Below are positions 17,951 to 25,892 of a stretch of 64,000 nucleotides of DNA, piece by piece. Position 1 is the first letter of the stretch; each line of letters opens with the position of its first letter. This stretch comes from an uncultured Fusobacteriaceae bacterium. Its GTDB lineage: Bacteria; Fusobacteriota; Fusobacteriia; Fusobacteriales; Fusobacteriaceae. Where the stretch lies: positions 156,097 to 220,096 of the forward strand of contig CAMQWJ010000002.1 in the NCBI GenBank assembly GCA_947038515.1, read 5' to 3'. The notes under the pieces are model-generated. The model saw nothing but the letters and a program-made list of their open reading frames with translations. It searched no databases and had not been told where the DNA came from. Both the position numbers and the translations under genes were made by a program.

Positions 17951-18859
17951 TTAAGATAGCCGTAATTCTTTTTGTATTTCTTCTATTTTTTTTTGAGATA
18001 ACAGATTTATTATTGGTCCTTTCAAGTTCTGGCTAGACATCTTTTGTTTAATACTTTTATTAATGTACTTTACTATATAGTTAAATACATCTTTTCCATC
18101 AATATCTATTTTTGAATCGTATTTGTACCTTAAGCTACTGGTAATGCTTCCAAAACATTTTGGTTTATCTATTTTAGGTAGATCCAATATATATTTTTTA
18201 TGATTTTCAAAAATTTCTATTTTTAATTTATCAAAATTACTAAAAAATAGATTTTCTGTATTTAGTGTATTCAAATCCATGTAGAAGCTACCTTTTGGAA
18301 AGGATCCGCAGCAAAAAAAATTATTTATCATATATAAATACGAACATTTTTCATGATGTTTAATTATTTGGTTATAACTCTCTTCCGATAATATGCTTGT
18401 AAATACTTCAGAAGTTTTTAAGGTTAGCATACTACAAGCGTCTATAATTAAACTTCTGTCTAAAAAATAATTTTCAATATTTGTCTTTTCCCATATTCTA
18501 AAATAACTATTATTTTTTAGCTCTCTAAATGAAAAATCCATTAATTTAGAATCTTTTCTATTTTCAAATTTATTTTCATAATCTCGGTCTAATAGAAATA
18601 TTGTTTTTTTTGAAAGTTGATTGGCCTTTTTTAAATCTTTATAGCGCTTTATTACTGCAGATTTACCGTCACAATCATCAAAAATTTTTACTACTTTATT
18701 AGTATAAATTTTTTTGCATAATTGTTGATATAACCCACCATTTCCTTTGTCCTCTACATATATATAGTAATCTGCATTATCTAAAAGTAATATTAATATA
18801 TCTTCATTTTTTAAATTTTGATTTTCTCGAGCCAGTGACTTAATAGGATCGATACTCAT
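17951..18859 (-). CDS. DUF4435 (TOPRIM-like) protein, PARIS AriB-like
   Basis: 302 residues. A TOPRIM-type core near the N-terminus: YYIYVEDKGNGGLYQQL with the acidic residue, KIFDDCDGKSAVI, and TIFLLDRDYENKF (DxD). These are followed by the DUF4435 hallmark IWEKTNIENYFLD. In PARIS the DUF4435 subunit AriB is released by AriA and acts as a tRNA nuclease causing growth arrest. Its start codon overlaps the stop of the ATPase gene (TAATG), so the two are translated together. Placed between hicAB and the prophage lysis genes, a common spot for phage-borne defence genes. The assignment to PARIS rather than another AAA/TOPRIM system is by domain pair only. Confidence 0.65.
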   Translation of the reverse strand: MSIDPIKSLARENQNLKNEDILILLLDNADYYIYVEDKGNGGLYQQLCKKIYTNKVVKIFDDCDGKSAVIKRYKDLKKANQLSKKTIFLLDRDYENKFENRKDSKLMDFSFRELKNNSYFRIWEKTNIENYFLDRSLIIDACSMLTLKTSEVFTSILSEESYNQIIKHHEKCSYLYMINNFFCCGSFPKGSFYMDLNTLNTENLFFSNFDKLKIEIFENHKKYILDLPKIDKPKCFGSITSSLRYKYDSKIDIDGKDVFNYIVKYINKSIKQKMSSQNLKGPIINLLSQKKIEEIQKELRLS

Positions 18860-19974
18860 TATTCTTCACTCTCTAAATTATATGGGTATAACGGTATTAA
18901 TTTTGTTATTAATACTTCTCCTATTAAATTAGGAGAATGCGTAGCTACAATTATTTGTACTTTCTCAGGAATCGCTTTTTTTAAAGCAGGTATAATTTTT
19001 TTCTGCCATTCTACGTGTAAAGATTCTTCTGGTTCATCTATTAAAAGTATACTATTTTCTTTTAATGTGAAAAAAATAGGAGTTAAAAGTACTAACAAAT
19101 GTTTTTCTCCAGAAGATAGAAGGTTTAAATCAGTAATTTTTTTATTAACTGTTTGATCCCTCTTTATAGAATACAGTTTGAATTCTCCTTCTAAGGGATC
19201 AAATTCTATTTTTTTGTAAGAATCTTTTAAGAAATCATTTGTTATTTTTATAAAAGTTTCTATTTTTTTTAAAGTAACTATATTACTTCCAAATCTATTT
19301 TTTAACTTCTCTATTTCTTCCGCATCGTTCATTTCTTTTATTTCCGTTTCTAATCTAAAAACTTGTAAATATTTTTTACCTGTATCTTTTAATATATTAT
19401 TAATAGTTCTAATCGGATTTATTTCTGCTAAGAGCCCCTCAATAGCATCTATTCCCCTATTTTCTTTGGAAAATTTTTCTATTAAATCTAAATCTAAATT
19501 TGGGGTTTTTAGATTTAATATTTGGTATTCCATTAATCCAAAATCTAAATAGTCTTTATCAAGTTTAGTTATTATATAGTTAGTCTTTTTTATTGTTTTT
19601 ATTTTTTCTTCCATTTCGTTCTTTAATTCTAGATTATCTTGCCCCTTATCTTTTATAATATTTTCTAAATCCTTTACAATTTTTTGTTTATGATTTGTGG
19701 AAAAATTTAAATCATATATTCCAAACTTCTTTTCTACATCAGAAGTCCATATTTGTAATGTATATTCATTATTGTCAGTATCTATCTTTATCATTTGATA
19801 GTTTAATTCTTCAAAAAAACTTATATCTTTCTTTAGAAATGCTTCTATTATTTTGATAACAGTTGACTTTCCTGAACCGTTTATTCCTACCAAATAATTC
19901 TCATCTTCAAAAAAATCAATTGTTTTGTTTATATAGCCATATAAACCAGTTATCTTGATTTTTTTTATTTTCAT
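18859..19974 (-). CDS. ABC-type AAA ATPase, PARIS AriA-like
   Basis: 371 residues, SMC/ABC-like. Walker A GINGSGKST (30-38), a central coiled-coil insertion (about 95-290), signature LLSSGEKH, Walker B ILLIDEPEESLH and a switch histidine in IVATHSPN. This is the AAA_15/AAA_21 class paired with DUF4435 proteins. In PARIS, AriA forms the sensor scaffold holding AriB. Shorter than the best-known AriA proteins. A CCTCC-type ribosome site (minus strand GGAGG) precedes the ATG. Confidence 0.7.
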   Translation of the reverse strand: MKIKKIKITGLYGYINKTIDFFEDENYLVGINGSGKSTVIKIIEAFLKKDISFFEELNYQMIKIDTDNNEYTLQIWTSDVEKKFGIYDLNFSTNHKQKIVKDLENIIKDKGQDNLELKNEMEEKIKTIKKTNYIITKLDKDYLDFGLMEYQILNLKTPNLDLDLIEKFSKENRGIDAIEGLLAEINPIRTINNILKDTGKKYLQVFRLETEIKEMNDAEEIEKLKNRFGSNIVTLKKIETFIKITNDFLKDSYKKIEFDPLEGEFKLYSIKRDQTVNKKITDLNLLSSGEKHLLVLLTPIFFTLKENSILLIDEPEESLHVEWQKKIIPALKKAIPEKVQIIVATHSPNLIGEVLITKLIPLYPYNLESEE

Positions 19975-20057
19975 TACATTTCCTCCTTTTATTCTCCTGA
20001 ATAATTTTTAAAACAACTTTATATCTTTTCTACTTATTTCTTCCTTAGTATAACATT

Positions 20058-20951
20058 TTATTTAATCTTTGTGAATATATTTAAAGTATAATAAAATTCT
20101 AAAATTTTATATTTTTTTAAATCAATTGGCTTGATTAGTATTTCTTTTTTTTCTAAAAAGTGAGAAAAGATACGTTTTCTTTCTCTTTCACAATCAACTA
20201 TAAAAAGTTCATCATAGTGTAAAAGTTTATTTTGTTTTTGTTTTTCAATATAATCATATAAAAATTTTGAATTTTCCAAACATTTATCTGTTAATTTAAA
20301 GTAATTAAAAAAATTTGTTTTTAGTTTTAGATCAAGTTCATTAATTTTAATGACATCACTGATTGAACCTTTTTTATAAAATGTTAAGACATACTTTACT
20401 GCTGAACCTGAAATATTTTCATGGTAAAACAATCTTACTGGTTTGATTTTTTTTATAAAGGGCTTTTTAAGTTCTTGATAATGACTTGATAATGAAGAAG
20501 GCTCTACTTCTACTTTTCCACTGGTAGTAAAAATTACAATTTTCTTTTTATAAGTAGAAGAAAAAACTTCGTTTATCTCTACTTTATTCATATCCCAAGT
20601 ATAAAATTCAACTGGATGAGTATCAATATTAACTGCAGATAAACTATTTAAAACTAAAGGATTTTCCTTGTAGTCTTTTATTAGTATATAAATATTATTA
20701 ATTTTTACATAAATTGCAGTAATTAAAATAACCTTATCTTTCAAATTTAGAATTGTAATTTGTGTAAAAAATGGAACATTGGAATCACTATTAGAGGTCA
20801 ATGATAGTGTTGCTTTGAATTTAATTCCATATTTTAACACAAATAGATACAAAGTTATTAAGAAAGTTATTATCGCAATAATAAGAGTTATTACATCAGT
20901 AATTTGTAAAGATTCAGAAGCAGTAAAGATATTTTTAATGTAGAGATTCAC
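20058..20951 (-). CDS. Single-pass membrane protein, unknown
   Basis: 297 residues with one strong membrane segment (about 20-42, VITLIIAIITFLITLYLFVL) and a large polar C-terminal domain. No family recognised. Lies upstream of, and in line with, the PARIS-like pair (83 bases apart), outside the late operon terminator at 21031. A lysogeny-expressed exclusion or defence accessory is possible but unproven. Confidence 0.5.
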   Translation of the reverse strand: MNLYIKNIFTASESLQITDVITLIIAIITFLITLYLFVLKYGIKFKATLSLTSNSDSNVPFFTQITILNLKDKVILITAIYVKINNIYILIKDYKENPLVLNSLSAVNIDTHPVEFYTWDMNKVEINEVFSSTYKKKIVIFTTSGKVEVEPSSLSSHYQELKKPFIKKIKPVRLFYHENISGSAVKYVLTFYKKGSISDVIKINELDLKLKTNFFNYFKLTDKCLENSKFLYDYIEKQKQNKLLHYDELFIVDCERERKRIFSHFLEKKEILIKPIDLKKYKILEFYYTLNIFTKIK

Positions 20952-21030
20952 TTTTTATTTCTCCCCATCGATTTATTTCTTACACTATATTATACAATAA
21001 TTCCTCTCATTTCCTTTAATTTCTATAAAA

Positions 21031-21055
21031 TAAAAAAGAGACTTTGACATCTCTA
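21031..21055 (-). terminator. Terminator of the prophage late operon
   Basis: Short AGAGA/TCTCT stem with a long T-run on the minus strand, 10 bases past the holin stop codon. Confidence 0.6.
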
Positions 21056-21065
21056 TTCTACTATA

Positions 21066-21473
21066 TTATTTCTTATTTGTAAAATTTTTAAACATTTCCT
21101 TAATCTTAGAATGAACAGGAACACCTAGAGCTTCAGCATTTTCAATAATACTTATCCCTTCCATACCTATGTAAAAACTTATAACTAGCCCTCTAAAACT
21201 AATATTTGAACCATTCAGCCCTGCCAGTTGATCAAGTAAAACTGTAGCAATTATTAGAAGGATCATAGTTGCTTTTCTCTTTATTCCATTAAATCCTCTA
21301 TCAGAGTTGAGAACACCTTTTTTTGCTGATTTCATTATTCCAGTAATAAAATCTATAACCATTAACCCTAACAAAGCCTTCATACTCGCATCTATTCCAC
21401 CCAATAATGAAGTTGCTATTCCTACTGCAAATATTCCACAATCTAAAAATATTCCACCAAATTTATTTGTCAT
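21066..21473 (-). CDS. Phage holin (holin_4_1, Cph1/TcdE type)
   Basis: 135 residues with hydrophobic segments and the family block LGLMVIDFITGIMKSAKKG, then SDRGFNGIKRKATMILLII and GMEGISIIENAEALGVP. Forms inner-membrane lesions at the end of lytic growth so endolysin can reach the wall. Last gene of the leftward late operon. Confidence 0.9.
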   Translation of the reverse strand: MTNKFGGIFLDCGIFAVGIATSLLGGIDASMKALLGLMVIDFITGIMKSAKKGVLNSDRGFNGIKRKATMILLIIATVLLDQLAGLNGSNISFRGLVISFYIGMEGISIIENAEALGVPVHSKIKEMFKNFTNKK

Positions 21474-21485
21474 AATATCTCCTTT

Positions 21486-21704
21486 TTAATTCATAACTAA
21501 AAAACCTGTTAATTCTAACCACTTAAGAATAATTAATTCTTTCAAATCTTTATCGATTTCAATTATTGATATTCCGATTATGCCTAATACAAAAACTATC
21601 ACTAATATTTTTGTTACATCATATTTAACAATTTTGACGTCTTTGATATCGCCTGATACCTTCTCTATAGTTTCAGTTTTGAAAAAATTCATAATCCATT
21701 TCAT
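21486..21704 (-). CDS. Small membrane protein of the lysis module
   Basis: 72 residues, one central membrane segment (ILVIVFVLGIIGISII) and a charged N-terminus. Directly follows the endolysin stop and precedes the holin gene by 12 bases. Possibly a second holin or antiholin; position is the only evidence. Confidence 0.5.
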   Translation of the reverse strand: MKWIMNFFKTETIEKVSGDIKDVKIVKYDVTKILVIVFVLGIIGISIIEIDKDLKELIILKWLELTGFLVMN

Positions 21705-22112
21705 TTATTCCCCCTTTTCTAACTCATAGTGTGGTTTATCCCAACCCCAGTCAAATCCAAACACTAATTTAATTCCTAATTTATTAGCACATAGCTTTCC
21801 ATGCTCATATAATTTAGTCCACCTAGGGTCATTACTAGCATCTTTATTAGTCCACCCAACATAATATATATCAATTGCTCTTGAATCAATTTCAGGGGTA
21901 GATAAGTCATCTTGGTGTCTACCTCTTTTCTTATATCCATCTAATTTTGAAGTACCTTTCTTATAATATTTGTTTTGATCTGCGTCACTTCTTAATCCCT
22001 CAGTTACAAAAAAATCAACTGGAGAAGTAGCTAACATATATCCTAACCATAATGCCATTTTATGATGTAGATATTTACATCTTTTAATTGTTCTTTTACT
22101 AGCCTTATTCAT
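21705..22112 (-). CDS. Endolysin, M15-family peptidase
   Basis: 135 residues with the VanY/CwlK-type zinc peptidase layout: FFVTEGLRSDADQNKYY, a histidine and aspartate in RHQDDLS...SRAIDIYYVGW, and the final GWDKPHYEL. Expected to cut the L-Ala-D-Glu or D,D bond of peptidoglycan. No signal peptide, so it depends on the holin. Overlaps the upstream gene by 8 bases. Confidence 0.85.
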   Translation of the reverse strand: MNKASKRTIKRCKYLHHKMALWLGYMLATSPVDFFVTEGLRSDADQNKYYKKGTSKLDGYKKRGRHQDDLSTPEIDSRAIDIYYVGWTNKDASNDPRWTKLYEHGKLCANKLGIKLVFGFDWGWDKPHYELEKGE

Positions 22113-22617
22113 TGATAGCCTCCTTGTATACTATTTCCATAGATATTTCACTATGTTTTTTTTCTAACTCTTTTATCTCAGCTTCTAATTCTAAATTTCT
22201 AAAATTAGAAACTGTGTATGCATTATTTTCTTTATTTTTTCCAATTAGTTGCTTTTTTATGATTAATTCAATTTCATTTAAAGTAGCACTTTCTTCCCAA
22301 GTGTTGACTTCTTTATTCCATTTTGGAGTGTACAAATTACCTGGAACATCTATAAAGATAATTTCATTATTTTCTAAAAGCTCTCCATCATTTAATTCCT
22401 CTATTCCCTCACTCACTAATTCAAATCTAGTCTTTTCTCTTATTATATGACTTTCTAAAACTGGAAAATTATATACAACTTTTGAAAAAGTCATAGTTTT
22501 CTCATTAAAACTTGGAAAAAATTTTAGAGGATTCTTTAAAAATTCTTCTAAATTTGTTACTGCAGGTATCCCTATTATTTGTAAATTTTCTTTTGAATAT
22601 ATGTAGATTTTTTCCAT
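22105..22617 (-). CDS. Phage protein between fibre and endolysin, unknown
   Basis: 170 residues: MEKIYIYSKENLQIIGIP start, acidic middle with NLYTPKWNKEVNTWEES, and a C-terminal coiled-coil. The PKWNKEVNTWEE phrase is like the 'W...W.E' segment of tail-fibre assembly and bacteriophage DUF4376-type proteins, and the position just after the fibre locus fits. Not a firm family match. Confidence 0.5.
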   Translation of the reverse strand: MEKIYIYSKENLQIIGIPAVTNLEEFLKNPLKFFPSFNEKTMTFSKVVYNFPVLESHIIREKTRFELVSEGIEELNDGELLENNEIIFIDVPGNLYTPKWNKEVNTWEESATLNEIELIIKKQLIGKNKENNAYTVSNFRNLELEAEIKELEKKHSEISMEIVYKEAINE

Positions 22618-22651
22618 ATTTTCTCTCCTTTTTTATTTTATTTTTTATGGG

Positions 22652-22852
22652 TAAATTAATGAATTTACGCAATTATTACTAATTTTATTATTTGTAAATA
22701 TGAGTGTTTTATTGATTTTATCTTTTTTAAAATTACTCCAGGGTTTGAAAAATTTATCAAACACTATTTTTTCTAAAAATACCTAAAACTAATGAAATAA
22801 AGAGATAAAAAAATAATGGCCATTATTAAATGTGAATAAATTCATTAATTTA
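22652..22852. repeat. Pair of inverted 16-bp sites, central AATG/CATT
   Basis: TAAATT-AATG-AATTTA at 22652-22667 and its exact reverse complement at 22837-22852. The arms are identical to the two sites that bracket the fibre tip cassette (23488 and 24149). Read on the minus strand, the right copy continues TTCACA exactly as the 23488 site does. Between the two lie 169 bases without a gene, probably a degraded cassette. Confidence 0.65.
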
Positions 22853-22868
22853 TGTCAATTTTAAGTAA

Positions 22869-23048
22869 TTAAATCATTCCTTTTTCTCTTCTATTCCCCT
22901 CATTTTTCTGTAAATAAACTAAGAATTGCATCATATTACTCTTGTAAATCTTGTAAGTTGTTTTCATACTCTCAAAATTTCTTGCCTTGTTTGAGTCCAG
23001 GTACATAGTGTAAACTTCTAAATTAGCCTTGTTATAATTAAGTTCCAT
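22869..23048 (-). pseudogene. N-terminal fragment of a tyrosine site-specific recombinase
   Basis: 59 residues starting behind a GGAGG site: NKANLEVYTMYLDSNKARNF, then MKTTYKIYKSNMMQFLVYL. This is the SAM-like core-binding helix bundle that opens phage integrases and XerC/D-like invertases. The catalytic domain (R...HxxR...Y) is absent; the frame stops where the palindromic sites begin. It could be the relic of the invertase that worked on the neighbouring fibre cassette. A short stand-alone protein is the alternative. Confidence 0.5.
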
Positions 23049-23097
23049 AAATCCTCCAGTTCTATTTTTATTGTTAAATAATTATAGCAATAAAAAT

Positions 23098-23126
23098 TTG
23101 ACTTTTAAAAGAAATTAGAATATAAT
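23098..23126 (+). promoter_or_regulatory. Strong consensus sigma-70-type promoter
   Basis: TTGACT (23098-23103), 17-base spacer, TATAAT (23121-23126). It points right, against the late operon, into the structured leader and small peptide gene. A divergent TATAAT on the minus strand (23081-23086) could serve the recombinase fragment. Confidence 0.75.
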
Positions 23127-23156
23127 TATTACATAAGTCCTTTAAAGGCACCTTTA

Positions 23157-23247
23157 TAAAAAGTTGTTTATTCACGTTCAGATAGAAGCTCTCACTTATG
23201 TGGGAGCTTTCATTCTGCCCTTGAACAAGGTAGAACAACTTTTATAT
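23157..23247 (+). ncRNA. Structured leader RNA
   Basis: Outer stem AAAAGTTGTT (about 23159-23168) with AACAACTTTT (about 23234-23243). An inner hairpin AAGCTCTCAC-TTAT-GTGGGAGCTT sits about 23187-23210, and a GTTCA/TGAAC pair closes a junction between them. The outer stem ends just before the GGGAGG ribosome site of the peptide gene. Confidence 0.55.
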
Positions 23248-23263
23248 AAAGGGAGGTAAACTA

Positions 23264-23362
23264 ATGATTAAATTTGAATTTAATAATTGCAAAATTAGTG
23301 GAAACGTTATTATAGCTATACTACTAATTTTAACAGTTATTCTAATCGTAATTTTTGCATAA
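23264..23362 (+). CDS. 32-residue hydrophobic peptide, type I toxin candidate
   Basis: MIKFEFNNCKISG then VIIAILLILTVILIVIFA: a polar head followed by one long membrane helix to the end. GGGAGG lies 7 bases before the ATG. It has its own promoter, structured leader and terminator, and runs opposite to the late genes. This layout matches type I toxin genes or small phage membrane peptides. No antisense RNA promoter could be confirmed. Confidence 0.55.
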   Translation: MIKFEFNNCKISGNVIIAILLILTVILIVIFA

Positions 23363-23370
23363 GTTACCTC

Positions 23371-23389
23371 AGCCCTTAAGGGCTTTTTT
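23371..23389 (+). terminator. Terminator of the small peptide transcript
   Basis: AGCCCTTAAGGGCT palindrome followed by a T-run. Confidence 0.8.
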
Positions 23390-23435
23390 ATACCTATATA
23401 AGAAAACATAATTTAATACAATATTCTGTTTTCTA

Positions 23436-23480
23436 GACTCCAAATCCTTAGGTCCCCCTCAGGATTTGGAGTCTTTTTTT
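23436..23480 (+). terminator. Second, stronger rightward terminator
   Basis: Perfect 13-bp stem (23436-23448 with 23461-23473) and seven T. It lies 8 bases before the 23488 recombination site and would insulate the invertible segment from rightward transcription. Confidence 0.85.
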
Positions 23481-23487
23481 ATACCCT

Positions 23488-23836
23488 TAAATTAGAGAAT
23501 TTATTCACAGTTTGTACCAAATTGAATATATCTCCAATTCCTGCAACGAGTACAGTTCCTATACTAACTAATGTAAACATATCAAAATATAGAACAATTG
23601 TATTTGTAGTTGATTGGTACACAACCTCTGGTGATGAAGTAAATAGAACATTGGAATATACTTTTCCAACGGCTTATCTTATTAACTTTGGAGCTAGGTT
23701 ATCAATTTTATATGGGGCTGAAGGACAAAATTTTGAAGCCATTAATATAACTGTAAAAAATGGAATTCTTAAAGTTGCTGGTTTTCATACATTAGGTAAT
23801 ACAACCAATTCTATAAAAGCCATCTATGGTATTTAA
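23488..23836 (+). CDS. Silent alternative tail-fibre C-terminus
   Basis: Open frame without its own credible start (only a TTG at 23522 with no ribosome site). It begins in the recombination site (KLENL) and continues through NISKYRTIVFVVDWYTTSG, YTFPTAYLINFGARLSILYG, and ITVKNGILKVAGFHTLGN. It mirrors the style and length of the expressed fibre end on the other strand (GYTLFFVLIGSG...IALIGNKIKVNNYL), as for two receptor-binding tips. After inversion it would be fused to residue 366 of the fibre. Confidence 0.7.
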
Positions 23837-24164
23837 TTAAGCTTTCATTGCTACAATTGCATGAATATTAATAGAAGCACCTAAAGGTATAGATTCTAAA
23901 TAATTATTTACTTTTATTTTATTTCCTATAAGGGCTATTGACGACATCCCTAATGGTGCTGGTACATAATACCCAGTAGGTACACTGGATTGAGTTGATA
24001 ACATATGAGTTTGACAACTTCCACCTGAACCAATTAGAACAAAGAATAATGTATACCCTTGTCTAATACTGTCAGAAAGGTCATATCCCTCATAATTAGG
24101 GATATTTATATTGATATATTCGTTTAGACTAAATTTTTTAATATTGATTAAATTCTCTAATTTA
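23488..24164. repeat. Invertible tail-fibre tip segment bounded by 16-bp inverted sites
   Basis: TAAATT-AGAG-AATTTA at 23488-23503 and its reverse complement at 24149-24164; 19 of 20 bases match if the next four are included. Both sites encode the same residues KLENL in frame with a fibre C-terminus. The plus-strand ORF and the minus-strand fibre gene abut with adjacent stop codons (23834-23836 and 23837-23839). Inversion would swap the last 103 residues of the fibre for the 110 encoded by the silent copy. Confidence 0.75.
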
Positions 24165-25246
24165 TCCAATAATCCCTTGTGAGAAATATCCACAAATTTT
24201 TCTAAATCTGCATAGGTTAAACTGTTTTGTATTTTACATAAATATATTTTCTTCGTAGCTGTACAAAAATATGTTTTTCCCACATATTTAATTCCAGTAA
24301 CATTTAATATTCCTGCATAATCTGTTCCTAGTTCTGCAGGAAATAATTCTCCAGGCATTACCTCATATTTATCAAATCCAAAATCTTTATTATGAGCAGA
24401 TTTTTTTGTAAAAGCTGGTTCTTTTCCATTCCAATAAGCTTTTTCTAAGTCTGTTACAAATCTTTGAGTAGAGCTTAGTTCTATTTCAGAAGCTAATATC
24501 TTACCCCAACTTGCAACTCCTGCAGCAGTCCACTTTAAAAAATCTTTTAATCTTCCACCAATTGGAATATGATTATTTCCATTTCCAGCTGGGTGGGTAT
24601 ATTTTCCTGGAACTGATATTTTTCCTGTTTTGTCTATTTCTACATTATCTCCTGCTATCACTCCACCAATACTATTTTTTGTAGCAGGTAAAAGTTTTAG
24701 ATCTAAATCTTTTGTTAAATCTCCACCACCATTTAATCCTGTCCCAGTTGATATTTTTCTAGTTTTATTTACTTTTTCTTCCAGGTCTTTAGAGGTAGCA
24801 AACATTGTTGAACTAATTACTGCTGTTACTTTTGTGTTTCTATCTATACCAAATTCAAAGCTTCGTTGCTTCTGTAATATATTTCCACTATTACCAGGAG
24901 GAAAAGATTCCCCATATCCATCATTAACATAACAAACTAATATTTCTTCTCCTGTTTCTAACTTTCCAAATAATCCCACCTCTGTTATAACTACTTCACT
25001 CTCAAAATCTTCATTTGTGAAGTAGGATGTGGCTTTTATCAGCCCTGTTTCTGTCATTTGTAAGTTTGATAAGCCTATTGTCTTGTAAGTTTCTACAAGA
25101 GTAGTTAGAGCTTCATATTCTTCTATTGTACTTTTATTTCCTGTTCCTATTTTCATTGTTGTAAAATCTACTTTTACTTCTTGTGCTAAAGCTTGTTTAA
25201 ATAACTTTAACCCTGCATTAGTGAAGATTAATTCCTCAGTCCTCAT
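23837..25246 (-). CDS. Tail fibre protein (DUF3751, P2 gpH-like N-terminus) with switchable tip
   Basis: 469 residues. N-terminal tail-collar attachment domain: RTEELIFTNAGLKLFKQALA, KIGTG, ITEVGLFGKLETGEEILVCY, GNILQKQRSFEFGIDRNT. It is followed by shaft repeats (ISTGTGLNGGGDL, NSIGGVIAGDNVEID) and a C-terminal tip. The join KLENL at residues 362-366 is the inversion site. Binds the host receptor. Overlaps the gpI gene by 11 bases at its start. Confidence 0.85.
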   Translation of the reverse strand: MRTEELIFTNAGLKLFKQALAQEVKVDFTTMKIGTGNKSTIEEYEALTTLVETYKTIGLSNLQMTETGLIKATSYFTNEDFESEVVITEVGLFGKLETGEEILVCYVNDGYGESFPPGNSGNILQKQRSFEFGIDRNTKVTAVISSTMFATSKDLEEKVNKTRKISTGTGLNGGGDLTKDLDLKLLPATKNSIGGVIAGDNVEIDKTGKISVPGKYTHPAGNGNNHIPIGGRLKDFLKWTAAGVASWGKILASEIELSSTQRFVTDLEKAYWNGKEPAFTKKSAHNKDFGFDKYEVMPGELFPAELGTDYAGILNVTGIKYVGKTYFCTATKKIYLCKIQNSLTYADLEKFVDISHKGLLDKLENLINIKKFSLNEYININIPNYEGYDLSDSIRQGYTLFFVLIGSGGSCQTHMLSTQSSVPTGYYVPAPLGMSSIALIGNKIKVNNYLESIPLGASINIHAIVAMKA

Positions 25247-25892
25247 AACTCACCTTCCCTGTATTTTTTTTGTATGTACTAGAATAATTAGTTGAGAAAT
25301 AGTTATTATTTCCACTGATTTCAGTCAATTCTCTAAATTTTATTTTATCTAATCTGTGAGAAAAATTAAAGTTTATCCCAAATACTGATAGTTTTTTAGA
25401 GTTTATTTCAACAAATTCTAATATTTCTAAATGTTGACTAGTTCTCTTGTATGCATTAATCATACTCATAATTCTTTTAGTCTTATTATGATCTGCATTT
25501 GAATCTGATATTTGTACTTTAAAAGTACCATTAGCACTTTTTGAATCAAACCATTCTATTATCTTTGCTTCTGAAAAGAAGATATTTAAAACCTCTTGTA
25601 CTGCATAGGGTGTTCCCTTTATCATATGCATTTCTAAAGTTTTCTTTACTAAACTTCTTTTCTCTTCCAATTCTAATGTGATTTCATAAAAATCTACATG
25701 TAATTCTTCTGCTAATAAGTCTATTTCAAAGTTTTCTAATTCATCAATTCTATCCATTAATACTAACTTTCTAATATTATCTACTATGTGTTTCTTATAT
25801 AATTTATCAAGTACTAAAAGTATATCTTTATTATTCTTTTTTAGTAGTGAAGGTGCTAAATGAAATATATTTTCATCAAAAATTGTTTTCAT
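25236..25892 (-). CDS. Phage tail protein I (P2 gpI-like)
   Basis: 218 residues: LDENIFHLAPSLLK-type start, LELEEKRSLVKKTLEMHMIKGTPYAVQEVL with the conserved KGTP turn, and a helical end. Baseplate wedge component linking J to the fibre. Follows J directly, as in P2 order J-I-H. Confidence 0.85.
   Translation of the reverse strand: MKTIFDENIFHLAPSLLKKNNKDILLVLDKLYKKHIVDNIRKLVLMDRIDELENFEIDLLAEELHVDFYEITLELEEKRSLVKKTLEMHMIKGTPYAVQEVLNIFFSEAKIIEWFDSKSANGTFKVQISDSNADHNKTKRIMSMINAYKRTSQHLEILEFVEINSKKLSVFGINFNFSHRLDKIKFRELTEISGNNNYFSTNYSSTYKKNTGKVSYED

Noticed and set aside
23837..25246. Fibre cassette as a simple overlapping pair of convergent genes
   Set aside because: The plus-strand ORF lacks a ribosome site and start, begins in a copy of the fibre's own KLENL codons, and abuts stop to stop, which fits an invertible tip better.
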